64,000 nt of DNA from Blastococcus sp. PRF04-17 (lineage in GTDB: Bacteria > Actinomycetota > Actinomycetes > Mycobacteriales > Geodermatophilaceae): NCBI RefSeq assembly GCF_023016265.1, contig NZ_CP095412.1:558001-622000 (forward strand), given 5' to 3'. Position 1 is the first letter of the stretch. Each line of letters starts with the position of its first letter. The notes beneath the pieces are model-generated. The model was not told the DNA's origin, ran no database searches, and saw only the letters and a program-made list of their open reading frames with translations. Shown here one piece after another: positions 17,549 through 27,121 of this stretch. The translations under genes and the position numbers were made by a program.

Positions 17549-17589
17549 GGACCAGGTCAGGTCACCGTCACCGACGCAGGGAGCCATTC

Positions 17590-18846
17590 GTGCCCCAGTC
17601 CCTCGACACACCCATCGCACCGGCCGCCTGCCCGGCCCATCACGGTTACCAGCCTTTCGCCCAGGACGACCCGTTCCCGGCGTACGCGGCCCTGCGCGCC
17701 GAGCAGCCGGTGATGTTCGACGAGCGCATCGGCTACTGGGTCGTCACCCGCTACGACGACGTGAAGGCGGTCTTCGAGGACTGGCACACGTTCTCCAGCG
17801 AGAACGCCCAGGCGCCGGTGCGGGAGCGCGGCGCGGAGGCGAAGCGGATCATGGAGGAGGGCGGGTTCACCGCCTACTCCGGTCTCTCCGCGCGCATCCC
17901 CCCGGACCACACCCGGATCCGCAAGATCGTCTCCCGCGCCTTCACGCCGCGCCGGTACAAGGCGCTCGAGCCGACGATCCGGGCCAACGTCGTCGGGCAG
18001 CTCGAGGCCATGCTCGCCCACGAGAGCCGCACGGGTGACCTGGTCGCCGACCTCGCCTACGACGTGCCCACGGTGACGATCCTGACCCTGATCGGGGCGG
18101 ACACCTCCCAGGTGGCCACCTACAAGCGCTGGTCGGACTCCCGCGCCGCGATGACGTGGGGCGACCTCACCGACGAGGAGCAGGTGCCGCACGCCCACAA
18201 CCTGGTCGAGTACTGGCAAGAGTGCCAGCGGCTGGTCGCCGACGCGCACGCGAACGATCGGGACAGCCTCGTGGGCGACCTGGTCCGTGCGCAGGCTGCC
18301 GGTGAGGAGATCAGCGACCACGAGATCGCCTCGGTCTGCTACAGCCTGCTGTTCGCCGGCCACGAGACGACGACGACGCTGATCTCCAACGCGCTGCGCG
18401 TGCTGCTGGCCCACCGCGACCAGTGGCAGCAGGTCGTCGACGACCCGGCCCGGATCCCAGCGGCCGTCGACGAGGTGCTCCGGTACAGCCCGTCGATCGT
18501 CGCCTGGCGCCGGCGGGCCACCACGGACGCCACCGTCGGCGGGGTCGCCATCCCGGCCGGGGCGGACCTCCTGCTCGTCATGGGCTCGGCCAACCGGGAC
18601 GAGGAGCACTTCGCCGAGCCCGACGTCTTCGACATCGCCCGGCCCAACGCCCGCGAGCACCTGGCCTTCGGCTTCGGCATCCACTACTGCCTCGGCAACA
18701 TGCTGGCCAAGCTCCAGGCGCGGATCGCCGTCGAGGAGACCGCCCGCCTCGCCCCGGGACTGCGGCTGGCCGACGAGCCGATCCACTTCGGCGACAACCT
18801 CTCCTTCCGCGCGCCGGTGCGCGTGCCCGTCACCTGGGGGAACTGA
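17590..18846 (+). CDS. creJ: Cytochrome P450, CreJ-like aryl-phosphate (alkylphenol) hydroxylase
   Basis: 418 residues, a soluble class I bacterial P450. The I-helix motif LLFAGHETTTT is near residue 254, ExxR is EVLRY, and the heme loop is FGFGIHYCLGN with the ligand at about Cys367. It leads an operon that encodes its likely redox partners (ferredoxin 22646, reductase 22963) and a PEP-synthase-like kinase pair. In Corynebacterium glutamicum CreJEF oxidises the methyl group of 4-cresyl phosphate after phosphorylation by CreHI. The complete matching gene set here supports the same role, although other alkylphenols are possible substrates. GTG 17590 follows AGGGAG. Confidence 0.85.
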   Translation: MPQSLDTPIAPAACPAHHGYQPFAQDDPFPAYAALRAEQPVMFDERIGYWVVTRYDDVKAVFEDWHTFSSENAQAPVRERGAEAKRIMEEGGFTAYSGLSARIPPDHTRIRKIVSRAFTPRRYKALEPTIRANVVGQLEAMLAHESRTGDLVADLAYDVPTVTILTLIGADTSQVATYKRWSDSRAAMTWGDLTDEEQVPHAHNLVEYWQECQRLVADAHANDRDSLVGDLVRAQAAGEEISDHEIASVCYSLLFAGHETTTTLISNALRVLLAHRDQWQQVVDDPARIPAAVDEVLRYSPSIVAWRRRATTDATVGGVAIPAGADLLLVMGSANRDEEHFAEPDVFDIARPNAREHLAFGFGIHYCLGNMLAKLQARIAVEETARLAPGLRLADEPIHFGDNLSFRAPVRVPVTWGN

Positions 18847-18847
18847 C

Positions 18848-19936
18848 GTGACCGACACCCGATTCATCCAGTTCTTCGACGGCGGCTGCCCGCCCGAGCA
18901 CGACCTGCTCGGCGGCAAGTGCGCCTCGCTGGTGACCATGACCGCAGCCGGCATGCCCGTGCCGCCCGGCTTCGCCGTGACCACCGCCCATTACGACGCC
19001 GTCGTGCACCGCTCCGGAATGTCCGACGCCATCGCCGCGGAGCTGTCCGGCCTCGACCACCACGACGTGGCGGCCGTGGATGCGGCCTCCGAGCGGATCC
19101 GCGACCTGATCCGTTCCCGCGAGGTGCCCGCCGACCTGCGCCAGCAGGTCCTCGACGCCTACGACGCGCTGCAGTCGCGGTTCCTCGAGGAGGTGCCGGT
19201 CGCCGTCCGGTCCTCGGCCACGGCGGAGGACCTGCCCGACGCCAGCTTCGCCGGTCAGCAGGACACCTACCTGTGGGTCCGCGGCCGGGACGCCGTCCTG
19301 GAGGCGATCCGCTCCTGCTGGGCCTCGCTGTACACCAGCCGTGCGATCACCTACCGGCTGAAGAACGGCATCCCCGACGAGGGCCTGTCGATGGCCGTCG
19401 CCGTGCAGAAGATGGTCAACTCCCGCAGCTCCGGCGTCGCCATGACGCTCGATCCGTCCACCGGCGACCGCTCCAAGATCATCGTGGACGCCAGCTACGG
19501 GGTCGGCGAGATGGTCGTGTCCGGCCAGGTGACCCCGGACAACGTCGTCCTCGACAAGGTGATGCTGTGCGTCGTCTCCGAGACGGTCGGGGACAAGCAT
19601 GCCGAGCTCGTCCCAGACCGGGCCGCCGGACGGCTCGTCGAGCGCGAGGTCGACGCGGAGCGCCGCGGCCGGCGCTGCCTCACCGACGAGGAGCTCACCG
19701 CGGTCGCCACCCTCGCCAAGCGGGCGGAGAAGCACTACGGCTGCCCCCAGGACGTGGAGTGGGCCTTCGACGCAGACCTCCCGCCGGGGCAGGACCTGCT
19801 GCTGCTCCAGGCCCGGCCGGAGACCGTGCACTCGGCCGTCGCCCCGAGGTCCGCGCCCGAGCCCGCTGCCTCCCCTTCCGGCTTCAGCCTCTCGAGCATC
19901 ACGTCGTCACTGATAGGCGGCCCCGCCAAGCCCTGA
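18848..19936 (+). CDS. PEP/pyruvate-binding (ATP-grasp) subunit of an aryl phosphate synthase (CreH/CreI-like)
   Basis: 362 residues, about 39 kDa. It corresponds to the N-terminal ATP-binding part of PEP synthase: GGKCASLVTMTAAGMPVPPG near residue 20, VAVRSSATAEDLPDASFAGQ near residue 120 and LLLLQARPETVHS near residue 320. The phospho-histidine domain is absent and is supplied by the next gene. This two-protein split matches phenylphosphate synthase and the Corynebacterium 4-cresol kinase CreHI; which of H or I each subunit equals is not certain to me. It would activate a phenol with ATP to an aryl phosphate. The start GTG 18848 is just after the P450 stop, indicating one transcript. Confidence 0.82.
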   Translation: MTDTRFIQFFDGGCPPEHDLLGGKCASLVTMTAAGMPVPPGFAVTTAHYDAVVHRSGMSDAIAAELSGLDHHDVAAVDAASERIRDLIRSREVPADLRQQVLDAYDALQSRFLEEVPVAVRSSATAEDLPDASFAGQQDTYLWVRGRDAVLEAIRSCWASLYTSRAITYRLKNGIPDEGLSMAVAVQKMVNSRSSGVAMTLDPSTGDRSKIIVDASYGVGEMVVSGQVTPDNVVLDKVMLCVVSETVGDKHAELVPDRAAGRLVEREVDAERRGRRCLTDEELTAVATLAKRAEKHYGCPQDVEWAFDADLPPGQDLLLLQARPETVHSAVAPRSAPEPAASPSGFSLSSITSSLIGGPAKP

Positions 19937-20010
19937 CTTCCCGCACCACCGCTCCGCCCGCGAGACGCCCGCATGGCCTCGCGGTCCCCAGCCAACGACA
20001 GGACACGCCC

Positions 20011-21844
20011 ATGACCGCCGTGCAGCCGACCCTCAAGTCGTTCCCGAAGCCCTCCCAGCTCCCGGTGCCCGCGGGGGCGGAGGGGTGGGAGCAGCTCTAC
20101 CCGTACAACCTCGTCTTCGGCAACCTCAGCGGTGCCGAGGACGAGAAGTTCTGGTTCTGCGACAGCCAGCACTGGCCGACGGTGTTCAAGCCGTTCGAGA
20201 CCATCGGCGGGGAGTTCGCCGTCAAGTGCCTGGGCCAGTACAACACCCGGCACCTGCTCATCCCGCCGGCCAACGGCATCGAGTTCAAGATCCACCTCGG
20301 CTACCTGTACATGAGCCCCGTGCCGGTGCCGGAGGACCAGATCGCCGCGCGGGTGCCCGAGTTCGAGCGCCGGGCGGCCACTACTTCCAGAACTGGGCGA
20401 GCCTGCTCGAGCAGTGGCGCTCCAAGGTGCAGGCCACGATCGCCGAGATGGAGCAGCTTAGCTTCCGGCCGCTGCCGGACATGGTGCCGTTCGACGACAT
20501 CGTGAGCGGCAAGGCCAAGGACGGCTCCGAGGTGCTCATGGAGAACTACGACCGGCTGATCCAGCTCTGCTACCAGAACTGGCAGTACCACTTCGAGTTC
20601 CTCAACCTCGGCTACCTCGCCTACCTGGACTTCTTCGGGTTCTGCAAGCAGCTCTTCCCTGGCATCCCCGACCAGGCCATCGCGAAGATGGTCCAGGGCG
20701 TCGACATGGAGCTGTTCCGCCCCGACGACGAGCTGAAGAAGCTGGCGGCGCTGGGGGTGCGGCTCGGTCTGCAGCCGGCGTTCGAGGACACCGACGACGT
20801 CGAGGCCACCCTGGCCCGCGTCGGCGCGGCCGAGGGCGGCCAGGAGTGGCTGGCCGCCTACACCGAGGCCCAGGACCCGTGGTTCAACTTCACCATCGGC
20901 AACGGCTTCTACGGCCACGACAAGTACTGGATCGAGCACCAGGAGATCCCGCTCGGGTTCATCAAGGACTACATGCGCCGGCTGGACAACGGTGAGCAGA
21001 TCCTTCGGCCGGTCGAGGCGCTCATCGCCGAGCGCGACCGCGTCGTCGCCGAGTACCGGGACCTCGTGGCCCCCGACCAGCAGGCGCTGTTCGACGCCAA
21101 GCGTGGTCTGGCGGCCACCGCCTACCCGTACGTGGAGAACCACAACTTCTACATCGAGCACTGGACCATGGGCGTCTTCTGGCGCAAGGTCCGCGAGCTC
21201 GGCGCGGTGTTCGTCGAGGCCGGGTTCTGGGCCGAGCCGGAGGACATGCTGTACCTGACCCGCGGCGAGGTGCGCGACGCGATCTTCGACTACGTCACCG
21301 GCTGGGCCGTCGGCGCGGAGGCGACCGGTCCGCACTACTGGCGGCGGAGATCGAGCGGCGGCGGGGCATCATCGACGCGCTGTCCAGCCAGCGGCCGCAG
21401 CCGGCCCTGAACACGCCGCCGGCCCAGATCACCGAGCCGTTCACGATGATGCTCTACGGCATCACCACCGAGCAGGTGCAGCAGTGGCTCGGCAAGGACG
21501 ACCCCGACAGCGACGGCGCCATCACCGGCATGGCCGCGTCGCCCGGCGTGGTCGAGGGAGTCGCCCGCGTGATCACCAGCGCCGACCAGCTCGGTGAGGT
21601 GCAGCAGGACGAGATCCTGGTCGCCACCATCACGGCGCCGTCCTGGGGTCCGATCTTCGGCAAGATCAAGGCCACCGTCACCGACATCGGCGGCATGATG
21701 AGCCACGCCGCGATCGTGTGCCGGGAGTACGGGCTCCCGGCGGTCACCGGGACGGGCAGCGCGTCGACCACGATCCGGACCGGTCAGCTGATCAGGGTCG
21801 ACGGCTCGCGCGGCCGGGTCGAGGTCCTGGCGGACCGACCATGA
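20011..21844 (+). pseudogene. PEP-utilising phosphotransfer subunit of an aryl phosphate synthase (CreH/CreI-like), two frameshifts
   Basis: About 611 residues (68 kDa) if repaired. It starts at ATG 20011, shifts back one base near 20383, again near 21343, and ends at 21844. The last part holds the swivelling domain with the phosphorylated histidine in GGMMSHAAIVCREYGLPAV. The middle part (YPYVENHNFYIEHW, TRGEVRDAIFDYV) is the substrate domain. Both breaks are repaired by one extra G (GGGCGGC and TGGGCGG contexts), so sequencing error is likely. Size and pairing with the 39-kDa ATP-grasp subunit match phenylphosphate-synthase-type enzymes. The stop overlaps the SDR start as ATGA. If the shifts are real the whole pathway would be dead. 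Confidence 0.8.
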
Positions 21845-22599
21845 CCGAGCCTGAGGGGGCCGGCCGCACGGTGCTCGTCACCGGCGCGGCCGGCGGCCTC
21901 GGCCGCAGCTTCGCCGTCGGCTTCGCCGGGCGCGGCTACCGGGTGGCCGTGGCCGACCTCGACGTCGCCGGCGCGGAGGAGACCGCGCGGCTGGTCGAGA
22001 AGCACGGGACTGCGGCGTGGTCCGGCCGGATCGACGTCACCGATCCCGACTCCGTCGCCGAGACCGCGGCCGCCGTGGCCGCGTTCGGGGACGGCCGCAT
22101 CGACGTCGTCGTCAACAACGCCGCCATCTACGCGACCGTCACCCGCTCGCCCCTGGAGGAGATCGACCCGGGCGAATGGGACCGGGTGATGGCGGTGAAC
22201 CTGAAGGGCCCGTGGCTGGTGGTCCGCGCCTGCAGCCCCCACCTGCCCGACGGCGGGCGGGTGGTGAACCTCTCGTCGGCCACGGTGTTCAGCGGCTCGG
22301 AGAACTGGCTGCACTACGTGGCGTCCAAGGGCGGGGTCATCGCGCTCACCCGCGTCATGGCCAAGGAACTGGGCCGGCGGTCGATCACCGTCAACGCCAT
22401 CGCCCCCGGCTTCACCCTCACCGAGGCCAGCTACGGGCTGATGGAGAACGCGGCGCAGTACGGCGTCGACCGCGGCGCGCTGCGGCGGTCCAGCACGCCC
22501 GAGGACGTCGTCGGCGCGGCGCTGTTCCTGGCCGGCCCCGACAGCGCGTTCATGACCGGCCAGACGCTCGTCGTCGACGGCGGCCGGCAGTTCATCTGA
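21841..22599 (+). CDS. creG: Short-chain dehydrogenase, CreG-like (hydroxybenzyl alcohol oxidation)
   Basis: 252 residues, classical SDR. NAD site TGAAGGLGRSF near residue 14, NNAA near residue 96, catalytic Ser in VNLSSATV and YVASKGG (YxxxK) near residue 159. The C-terminal block PEDVVGAALFLAGPDSAFMTGQTLVVDGG is standard. Its ATG overlaps the previous stop codon. In the cre scheme a dehydrogenase oxidises the benzylic alcohol to the aldehyde, which the ALDH at the operon end would complete. The assignment to this step is from context; the fold is certain. Confidence 0.8.
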   Translation: MTEPEGAGRTVLVTGAAGGLGRSFAVGFAGRGYRVAVADLDVAGAEETARLVEKHGTAAWSGRIDVTDPDSVAETAAAVAAFGDGRIDVVVNNAAIYATVTRSPLEEIDPGEWDRVMAVNLKGPWLVVRACSPHLPDGGRVVNLSSATVFSGSENWLHYVASKGGVIALTRVMAKELGRRSITVNAIAPGFTLTEASYGLMENAAQYGVDRGALRRSSTPEDVVGAALFLAGPDSAFMTGQTLVVDGGRQFI

Positions 22600-22645
22600 T
22601 CCCGAGACCGACGCCAGGAACATCGACGCGAGGAACGAGGAACCC

Positions 22646-22966
22646 ATGCCCAAGGTCACCTTCACCGACAGTGCCGGGGACAGCCGGACCGTCGACGCCA
22701 ATGCCGGGGACTCCGTCATGGAGACCGCCGTGCGCAACGGCGTGCCCGGGATCGTCGCGGAGTGCGGGGGATCGCTCTCCTGCGCCACCTGCCACGTCTT
22801 CGTCGACCCGCAGGACTTCCCGTCCCTCCCACCCATGGAGGACATGGAGGACGAGATGCTCTACGGCGCGGCCGTCGACCGCGAGGAGACGTCCCGGCTG
22901 AGCTGCCAGATCCGCGTCACCGACGACATGGACCTGCACGTCACCACCCCCGAGACGCAGGTGTGA
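22646..22966 (+). CDS. creF: 2Fe-2S ferredoxin, CreF-like redox partner
   Basis: 106 residues, adrenodoxin/putidaredoxin type. Cluster ligands lie in AECGGSLSCATCHVF (C-x5-C-x2-C) near residues 40-48 and SRLSCQIRV near residue 88. It passes electrons from the adjacent FAD reductase to the P450. The start ATG 22646 follows GAGGAA; the stop overlaps the reductase start by GTGA, so the two are coupled. Confidence 0.9.
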   Translation: MPKVTFTDSAGDSRTVDANAGDSVMETAVRNGVPGIVAECGGSLSCATCHVFVDPQDFPSLPPMEDMEDEMLYGAAVDREETSRLSCQIRVTDDMDLHVTTPETQV

Positions 22967-24243
22967 CCGTGGCCGGGCTCCTGGTCATCGGCTCGTCGCA
23001 GGCCGGCGTGCAGCTGGCCGTGTCGCTCCGGGCGCTGGGCCACGACGGACCGATCACGCTCCTCGGCGACGAGAACCACCGGCCCTACCAGCGGCCGGCG
23101 CTGTCCAAGGACTTCCTGCAGGGCCTCATCACCAAGGAGTCCCTGATCTTCCGCACCCAGGAGTACTGGGACGAGCACCGCATCACCGTGGTCAAGAACG
23201 AGCGGATCGTGCGGATCGAGAAGAAGGACGACGGCTCCGGGACGGCGTTCGCCCGCTCCGGTGCCACCTTCGACTTCGACCGGCTGGCGCTCACGGTCGG
23301 CGCGCGCGCCCGTCGCCTGCAGCTGCCGGGCGCGGACCTGCCCGGTGTCCTCTACCTGCGCAACGCCGACGACGCCCTCGAGCTCAAGGCCCGCGTGCCG
23401 GCGGTCCAGGACGTCGTGGTCGTGGGTGGCGGGTTCGTCGGGCTCGAGGCCGCGGCCAGCCTCACCAAGATGGGCAAGCGGGTCACCGTGCTCGAGGCCG
23501 CGCCCCGGCTGGTCGGCCGCGCCGTCGGACCCGAGGTGTCGGAGTACCTGCGGGCGCACCACTCCGCACGCGGCATCGACATCGTGGTGGGGGCCCAGCT
23601 GGCCCGGCTGGTTCCGCGCGGTGACGCCGTCGGCGCCGTCGAGCTCGCCGACGGCCGGCAGATCCCAGCCGACCTCGTCCTGATCGGCATCGGCGTCGTC
23701 CCCAACACCGAGCTGGCCGAGTCCATCGGACTGGTGTGCGACGACGGGATCCGGGTGGACGAGTACGGCGTGGCCTCCGACGGCGTGACCGTCGCCGTGG
23801 GCGACTGCGCCAACCTGCCCAACCCCGTGCCCGGATCGCCCCCGGGTGACCGCGTCCGCTTCGAGAGCGTGAACAACGCGATCGAGCAGGCGAAGGTGGC
23901 CGCCTACGCGATCACCGGCCGCAAGGAGGAGTACGCCGGCATCCCGTGGTTCTGGTCGAACCAGGGCGACCTGAAGCTGCAGATCGCCGGTCTGTCCCAG
24001 GGCCACGACCGGACGCTGGTCCGCCGGGACGAGGCCAAGGACAAGTTCGCCGTCCTCTACTACCGCGGCGACCGCATCATCGCCGCCGACTGCATCAACG
24101 CGCCGCTGGACTTCATGGCCGTGAAGGCGGCGCTGGCCTCCGGCTCCGACATCCCCTACGAGCAGGCCGCCGACCCAGCCGCCGTCCTGAAGAAGATCAC
24201 CGTTCCCGCAGCATCCGCAGAGACGAGGACCCCGCCGTCATGA
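22963..24243 (+). CDS. creE: Ferredoxin--NAD(P)+ reductase, CreE-like
   Basis: 426 residues, putidaredoxin-reductase family. The FAD site VIGSSQAGVQLAVSL begins at residue 8, the NAD site VVVVGGGFVGLEAA is near residue 145, and VAVGDCANL closes the FAD domain. The C-terminal reductase domain includes WFWSNQGDLKLQIAGL. It supplies electrons to the neighbouring ferredoxin and so to the P450. GTG 22963 is chosen because it overlaps the ferredoxin stop codon, and the protein then starts four residues before the FAD motif region. Confidence 0.9.
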   Translation: MTVAGLLVIGSSQAGVQLAVSLRALGHDGPITLLGDENHRPYQRPALSKDFLQGLITKESLIFRTQEYWDEHRITVVKNERIVRIEKKDDGSGTAFARSGATFDFDRLALTVGARARRLQLPGADLPGVLYLRNADDALELKARVPAVQDVVVVGGGFVGLEAAASLTKMGKRVTVLEAAPRLVGRAVGPEVSEYLRAHHSARGIDIVVGAQLARLVPRGDAVGAVELADGRQIPADLVLIGIGVVPNTELAESIGLVCDDGIRVDEYGVASDGVTVAVGDCANLPNPVPGSPPGDRVRFESVNNAIEQAKVAAYAITGRKEEYAGIPWFWSNQGDLKLQIAGLSQGHDRTLVRRDEAKDKFAVLYYRGDRIIAADCINAPLDFMAVKAALASGSDIPYEQAADPAAVLKKITVPAASAETRTPPS

Positions 24244-24908
24244 GGACGCCACTGCCGCCGACCCCCGTCCCCGCGGCGGGGCCGGTCGACACCTCGCCCA
24301 TCTCGCTGGGCCCCAGCCGGGACACCGACCTCGACCCCATCTGGTCGGCGGTCGTGCCCGAGACCCGCACCCGGAGCAACGACATCCACCTGCCGATCTC
24401 GCTGGCCTATGCCGAGCGGCTCTGCGACGCCCATCCCGACGCGGACCGGCTCGTGGTCCGGGTGGCGATCCTCCTGCACGACACCGGCTGGGGTCGGGTC
24501 GACGAGGACCGCATCCTGTCCGAGGGCTTCAGCGGCGACTGGCGCAAGGCGGCGATCCGCTTCGAGCACGAGAAGCAGGGCTGCATCATCGCCCGCGAGG
24601 TGCTGCCGCCCCTGGGCTACGGCGGCGACTTCGTCGACGCCGTCGTCGACATCATCGACGGGCACGACACCCGCAAGGAGGCGCGGACGCTCGAGGACGC
24701 GCTCGTGCGCGACGCCGACCGGCTGTGGCGGTTCGACCATGCCGGCATCGCCCTGGCTTCCGGCTGGTTCCGGATGGACCCGGCGACCTACGCCGACCGG
24801 CTCGGCCGGGAGATCGTCCCCGAGTTGCTGACCGAGGCCGCGATCGCCATGGCCGGGGCCGACCTGGCCCGTTCGCAGGCACTGCTCAAGACCGGGGTGC
24901 TCAGGTGA
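24240..24908 (+). CDS. creD: HD-domain phosphohydrolase, CreD-like
   Basis: 222 residues. HD metal motifs: VAILLHDTGWGR near residue 78 and DIIDGHDTRKEA near residue 137, with FEHEKQG and DALVRDADRLWRFD. In the 4-cresol pathway CreD removes the phosphate once the side chain is oxidised, releasing the hydroxybenzylic product. It is coupled by ATGA to the reductase and by GTGA to the ALDH, so it is firmly in the operon. A paralogue lies at 15959 under a separate promoter. Confidence 0.82.
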   Translation: MRTPLPPTPVPAAGPVDTSPISLGPSRDTDLDPIWSAVVPETRTRSNDIHLPISLAYAERLCDAHPDADRLVVRVAILLHDTGWGRVDEDRILSEGFSGDWRKAAIRFEHEKQGCIIAREVLPPLGYGGDFVDAVVDIIDGHDTRKEARTLEDALVRDADRLWRFDHAGIALASGWFRMDPATYADRLGREIVPELLTEAAIAMAGADLARSQALLKTGVLR

Positions 24909-26387
24909 CCACGGCGCAGGTGGACCGCCGCGAAGGGCTGGCCCTGCCGTACACCGACGTCGACGACCTGTACATCGAGGGGGCGTGGCGGCAGGCGGTG
25001 AGCCGCGAGCGCATCGACGTCGTCGACCCGGCCACCGAGGAGGTGTGGGCGTCGGTCCCCGATGCCGGCCCCGAGGACGTCGAGGCGGCCATGGCCGCCG
25101 CCGACCGAGCCTTCCATCACGGGCCGTGGCCCCGGCTCTCGCCCTCCGAGCGGGCTGCGTACCTCCTCCGAATGGCCGACGAGATCGAGCGCCGCGCCGA
25201 GGTGATGGCGCAGACCAACACCCGGGAGAACGGGTCCCCCGTCGCCGAGACGAGGGGTGCGGCAGCGAACGCGGCAGGCATCCTGCGGCACGTCGCCGGC
25301 CTGGCGGCGTGGCTCGAGGCCGAGGACGTGCGTCCGTTCCCGGCCGGTGGCGCCGAGTCGGTGGTGCGCCGCGACCCGGTAGGCGTCAGCGTGCTCATCG
25401 CGCCGTGGAACTTCCCGATCAACCTCATGGTCGTCAAGCTGGCGCCCGCCCTGCTGGCCGGGTGCACCACGGTGCTCAAGCCGGCGGAGACCACGCCGCT
25501 GTCCATCCGGTTCGTCGTCGAGGCGGCGCACGCCTGGGCGTGCCGGCCGGGGTGGTCAACCTGGTCACCGGCGCCGGCGCCGTCGGGGAGTCCCTCGTGC
25601 GCCATCCCCGCACCGCCAAGGTCGCCTTCACCGGCTCGACCGGGGTGGGACGACGGATCGCTGCCGCCTGCGGAGAGCTGCTGCGGCCGGTGACGCTGGA
25701 GCTCGGCGGCAAGTCCTCGGCGATCGTGCTGCCCGACGCGGACCTCGACGAGATGGCCGGTGTGCTGCTGCGGTCGTGCATGCGCAACACCGGGCAGACC
25801 TGTTACATCTCCACCCGCATCCTCGCTCCGGCCGAGCGCTACGACGACGTCGTCGACATGGTCACCCGCACGGTCGCCGACGGCGTGCTCGGCGACCCGT
25901 TCGACGAGGCCACGATGTTCGGACCGCTCGCGACCCGCCGGCAGTACGAGACCGTCCTCGATTTCCTCGCCTCGGCCCGCGACGAGGGGGCACGGGTGAC
26001 CACCGGAGGGCGGCCTGCGGACGTCGAGCGGGGCTGGTTCATCGAGCCGACCGTGCTCGCAGACGTGACGCCGGACATGCGGGTCGCCCGCGAAGAGATC
26101 TTCGGCCCGGTGATCACGATCCTGCGCTACCGGACCCTGGACGAGGCGGTGGAGATCGCCAACGGCACCGGGCTCGGCCTGGGCGGCATCGTGTTCGGCT
26201 CCGACCCGGACGCTGCCCTCGCGGTCGCCGACCGGATGGACACCGGATCAGTGGGCATCAACTTCTTCGCCTCGAACCACAACGCCCCGTTCGGTGGCGG
26301 CACGACTCCGGGCTGGGCGTGGAGTACGGCGTCGAGGGCCTCTCGGCCTACCTGACCTACAAGTCGATCCACCGCCGGAGTCGATGA
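24905..26387 (+). pseudogene. creC: Aldehyde dehydrogenase, CreC-like, two frameshifts
   Basis: About 494 residues if repaired. First frame from GTG 24905 carries the N-terminal NAD-domain and VLIAPWNFPINLMVVKLAPA. It breaks near 25537-25542 (a C missing before CTGGGC), continues with FTGSTGVGRRIA, LELGGKSS and the catalytic cysteine in NTGQTCYIST, then breaks near 26305 (a C missing in GGCCAC) and ends with LGVEYGVEGLSAYLTYKSI. Every catalytic motif is intact, so the gene was functional recently or the breaks are read errors. It would oxidise hydroxybenzaldehyde to hydroxybenzoate as the last step of the operon. The next 60 bp show no ribosome site or gene. Confidence 0.8.
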
Positions 26388-26448
26388 GTCCGCGAGGCTC
26401 CTGTGGTTCACCTCCCGACACGACGGCCGATCCATCGGGGTCACGACA

Positions 26449-26690
26449 TGGCTCTCATCCACATCGATTCGTTCTCCACCCTCGACCTCGTCGGGCGGGC
26501 CCCCGGCGGTCCCGACGAGGACCCGGACGAGGGGGTTCCCGTCCGGCGGGGCTGGCGGGCCCCTTCGACGAAGTGGCGGGGACGCAGGTCATGGCCACGT
26601 ACGAGCACGCCGACGCGCTCCTGCTCGGCCGGAGGACGTACGACATCTTCGCGTCGTTGTGACCCGACCAGGAGGGCGGTCGGAACGACG
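26449..26690 (+). pseudogene. Remnant of a RibD-like dihydrofolate reductase family gene
   Basis: The N-terminal half of a DHFR-like protein can be read across two frames: MALIHIDSFSTLDLVGRAP, a shift near 26555, then AGTQVMATYEHADALLLGRR and TYDIFASL. TGA then replaces the conserved Trp before PDQEGGRNDE. The C-terminal half is gone. Several different lesions show genuine decay rather than one read error. Confidence 0.5.
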
Positions 26691-27057
26691 AGCCGCTCGT
26701 AGTCGGGTTCCGGTTCGGGATGCGGTGCGCGAGCATCCGCTCGGCCTGGCACGGTGGTCGCCGCCCGCAAGTACAGCTGGCCGGCGGTGCGGATGTGCCG
26801 GGCCCCCGGCGTCTTCGGCCTGACCGACGAGCTGGTCGGTGAGGCCGCCCGCGCCTGGAGGAGAACCGGCGTGCCGGCGTCCTCGACCGCGGCGGCCGCC
26901 TCCGGCAGGCGGCGGCATGCGCGGTCGACTTCGTCGATCAGTCCGCCGGAGTTCAGCATCGCGACCACGCTGAGGTCGTACGAGTAGGCCCGTCCGGGAA
27001 GTTCACGAACACCGGGAGGTTCTCCTTGTCGATCGGCTGTTCCGTGTCGGGACGGAC
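26665..27057 (-). pseudogene. Remnant of the N-terminal part of an alpha/beta hydrolase-like gene
   Basis: On the minus strand pieces in different frames read PIDKENLPVFVNFPDGP, YSYDLSVVAMLNSGGLIDEV, TDQLVGQAEDAG, AGQLYLRAAT and YERLVVPTALLVGSQRREDV. This resembles the helical N-terminal region of FrsA/prolyl-oligopeptidase-type hydrolases, recognised from memory only. It runs tail to tail into the DHFR remnant, and both are cut at about the same point, as after a deletion spanning two convergent genes. Confidence 0.35.
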
Positions 27058-27121
27058 GGTGCGGTGGAAGCGCCGTGACCCCTGGCCGGCAAACCATGAC
27101 CATGGATGGCAAGCTGAGCGC

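Noticed and set aside
20011-21844. Programmed -1 frameshifting in the PEP-utilising gene
   Set aside because: No slippery heptamer or downstream structure; the two sites instead share the G-run deletion pattern seen in unrelated genes.
18848-21844. Anaerobic phenylphosphate synthase for phenol carboxylation
   Set aside because: No phenylphosphate carboxylase genes nearby; a P450 with redox partners, SDR and ALDH fits the aerobic cre route better.
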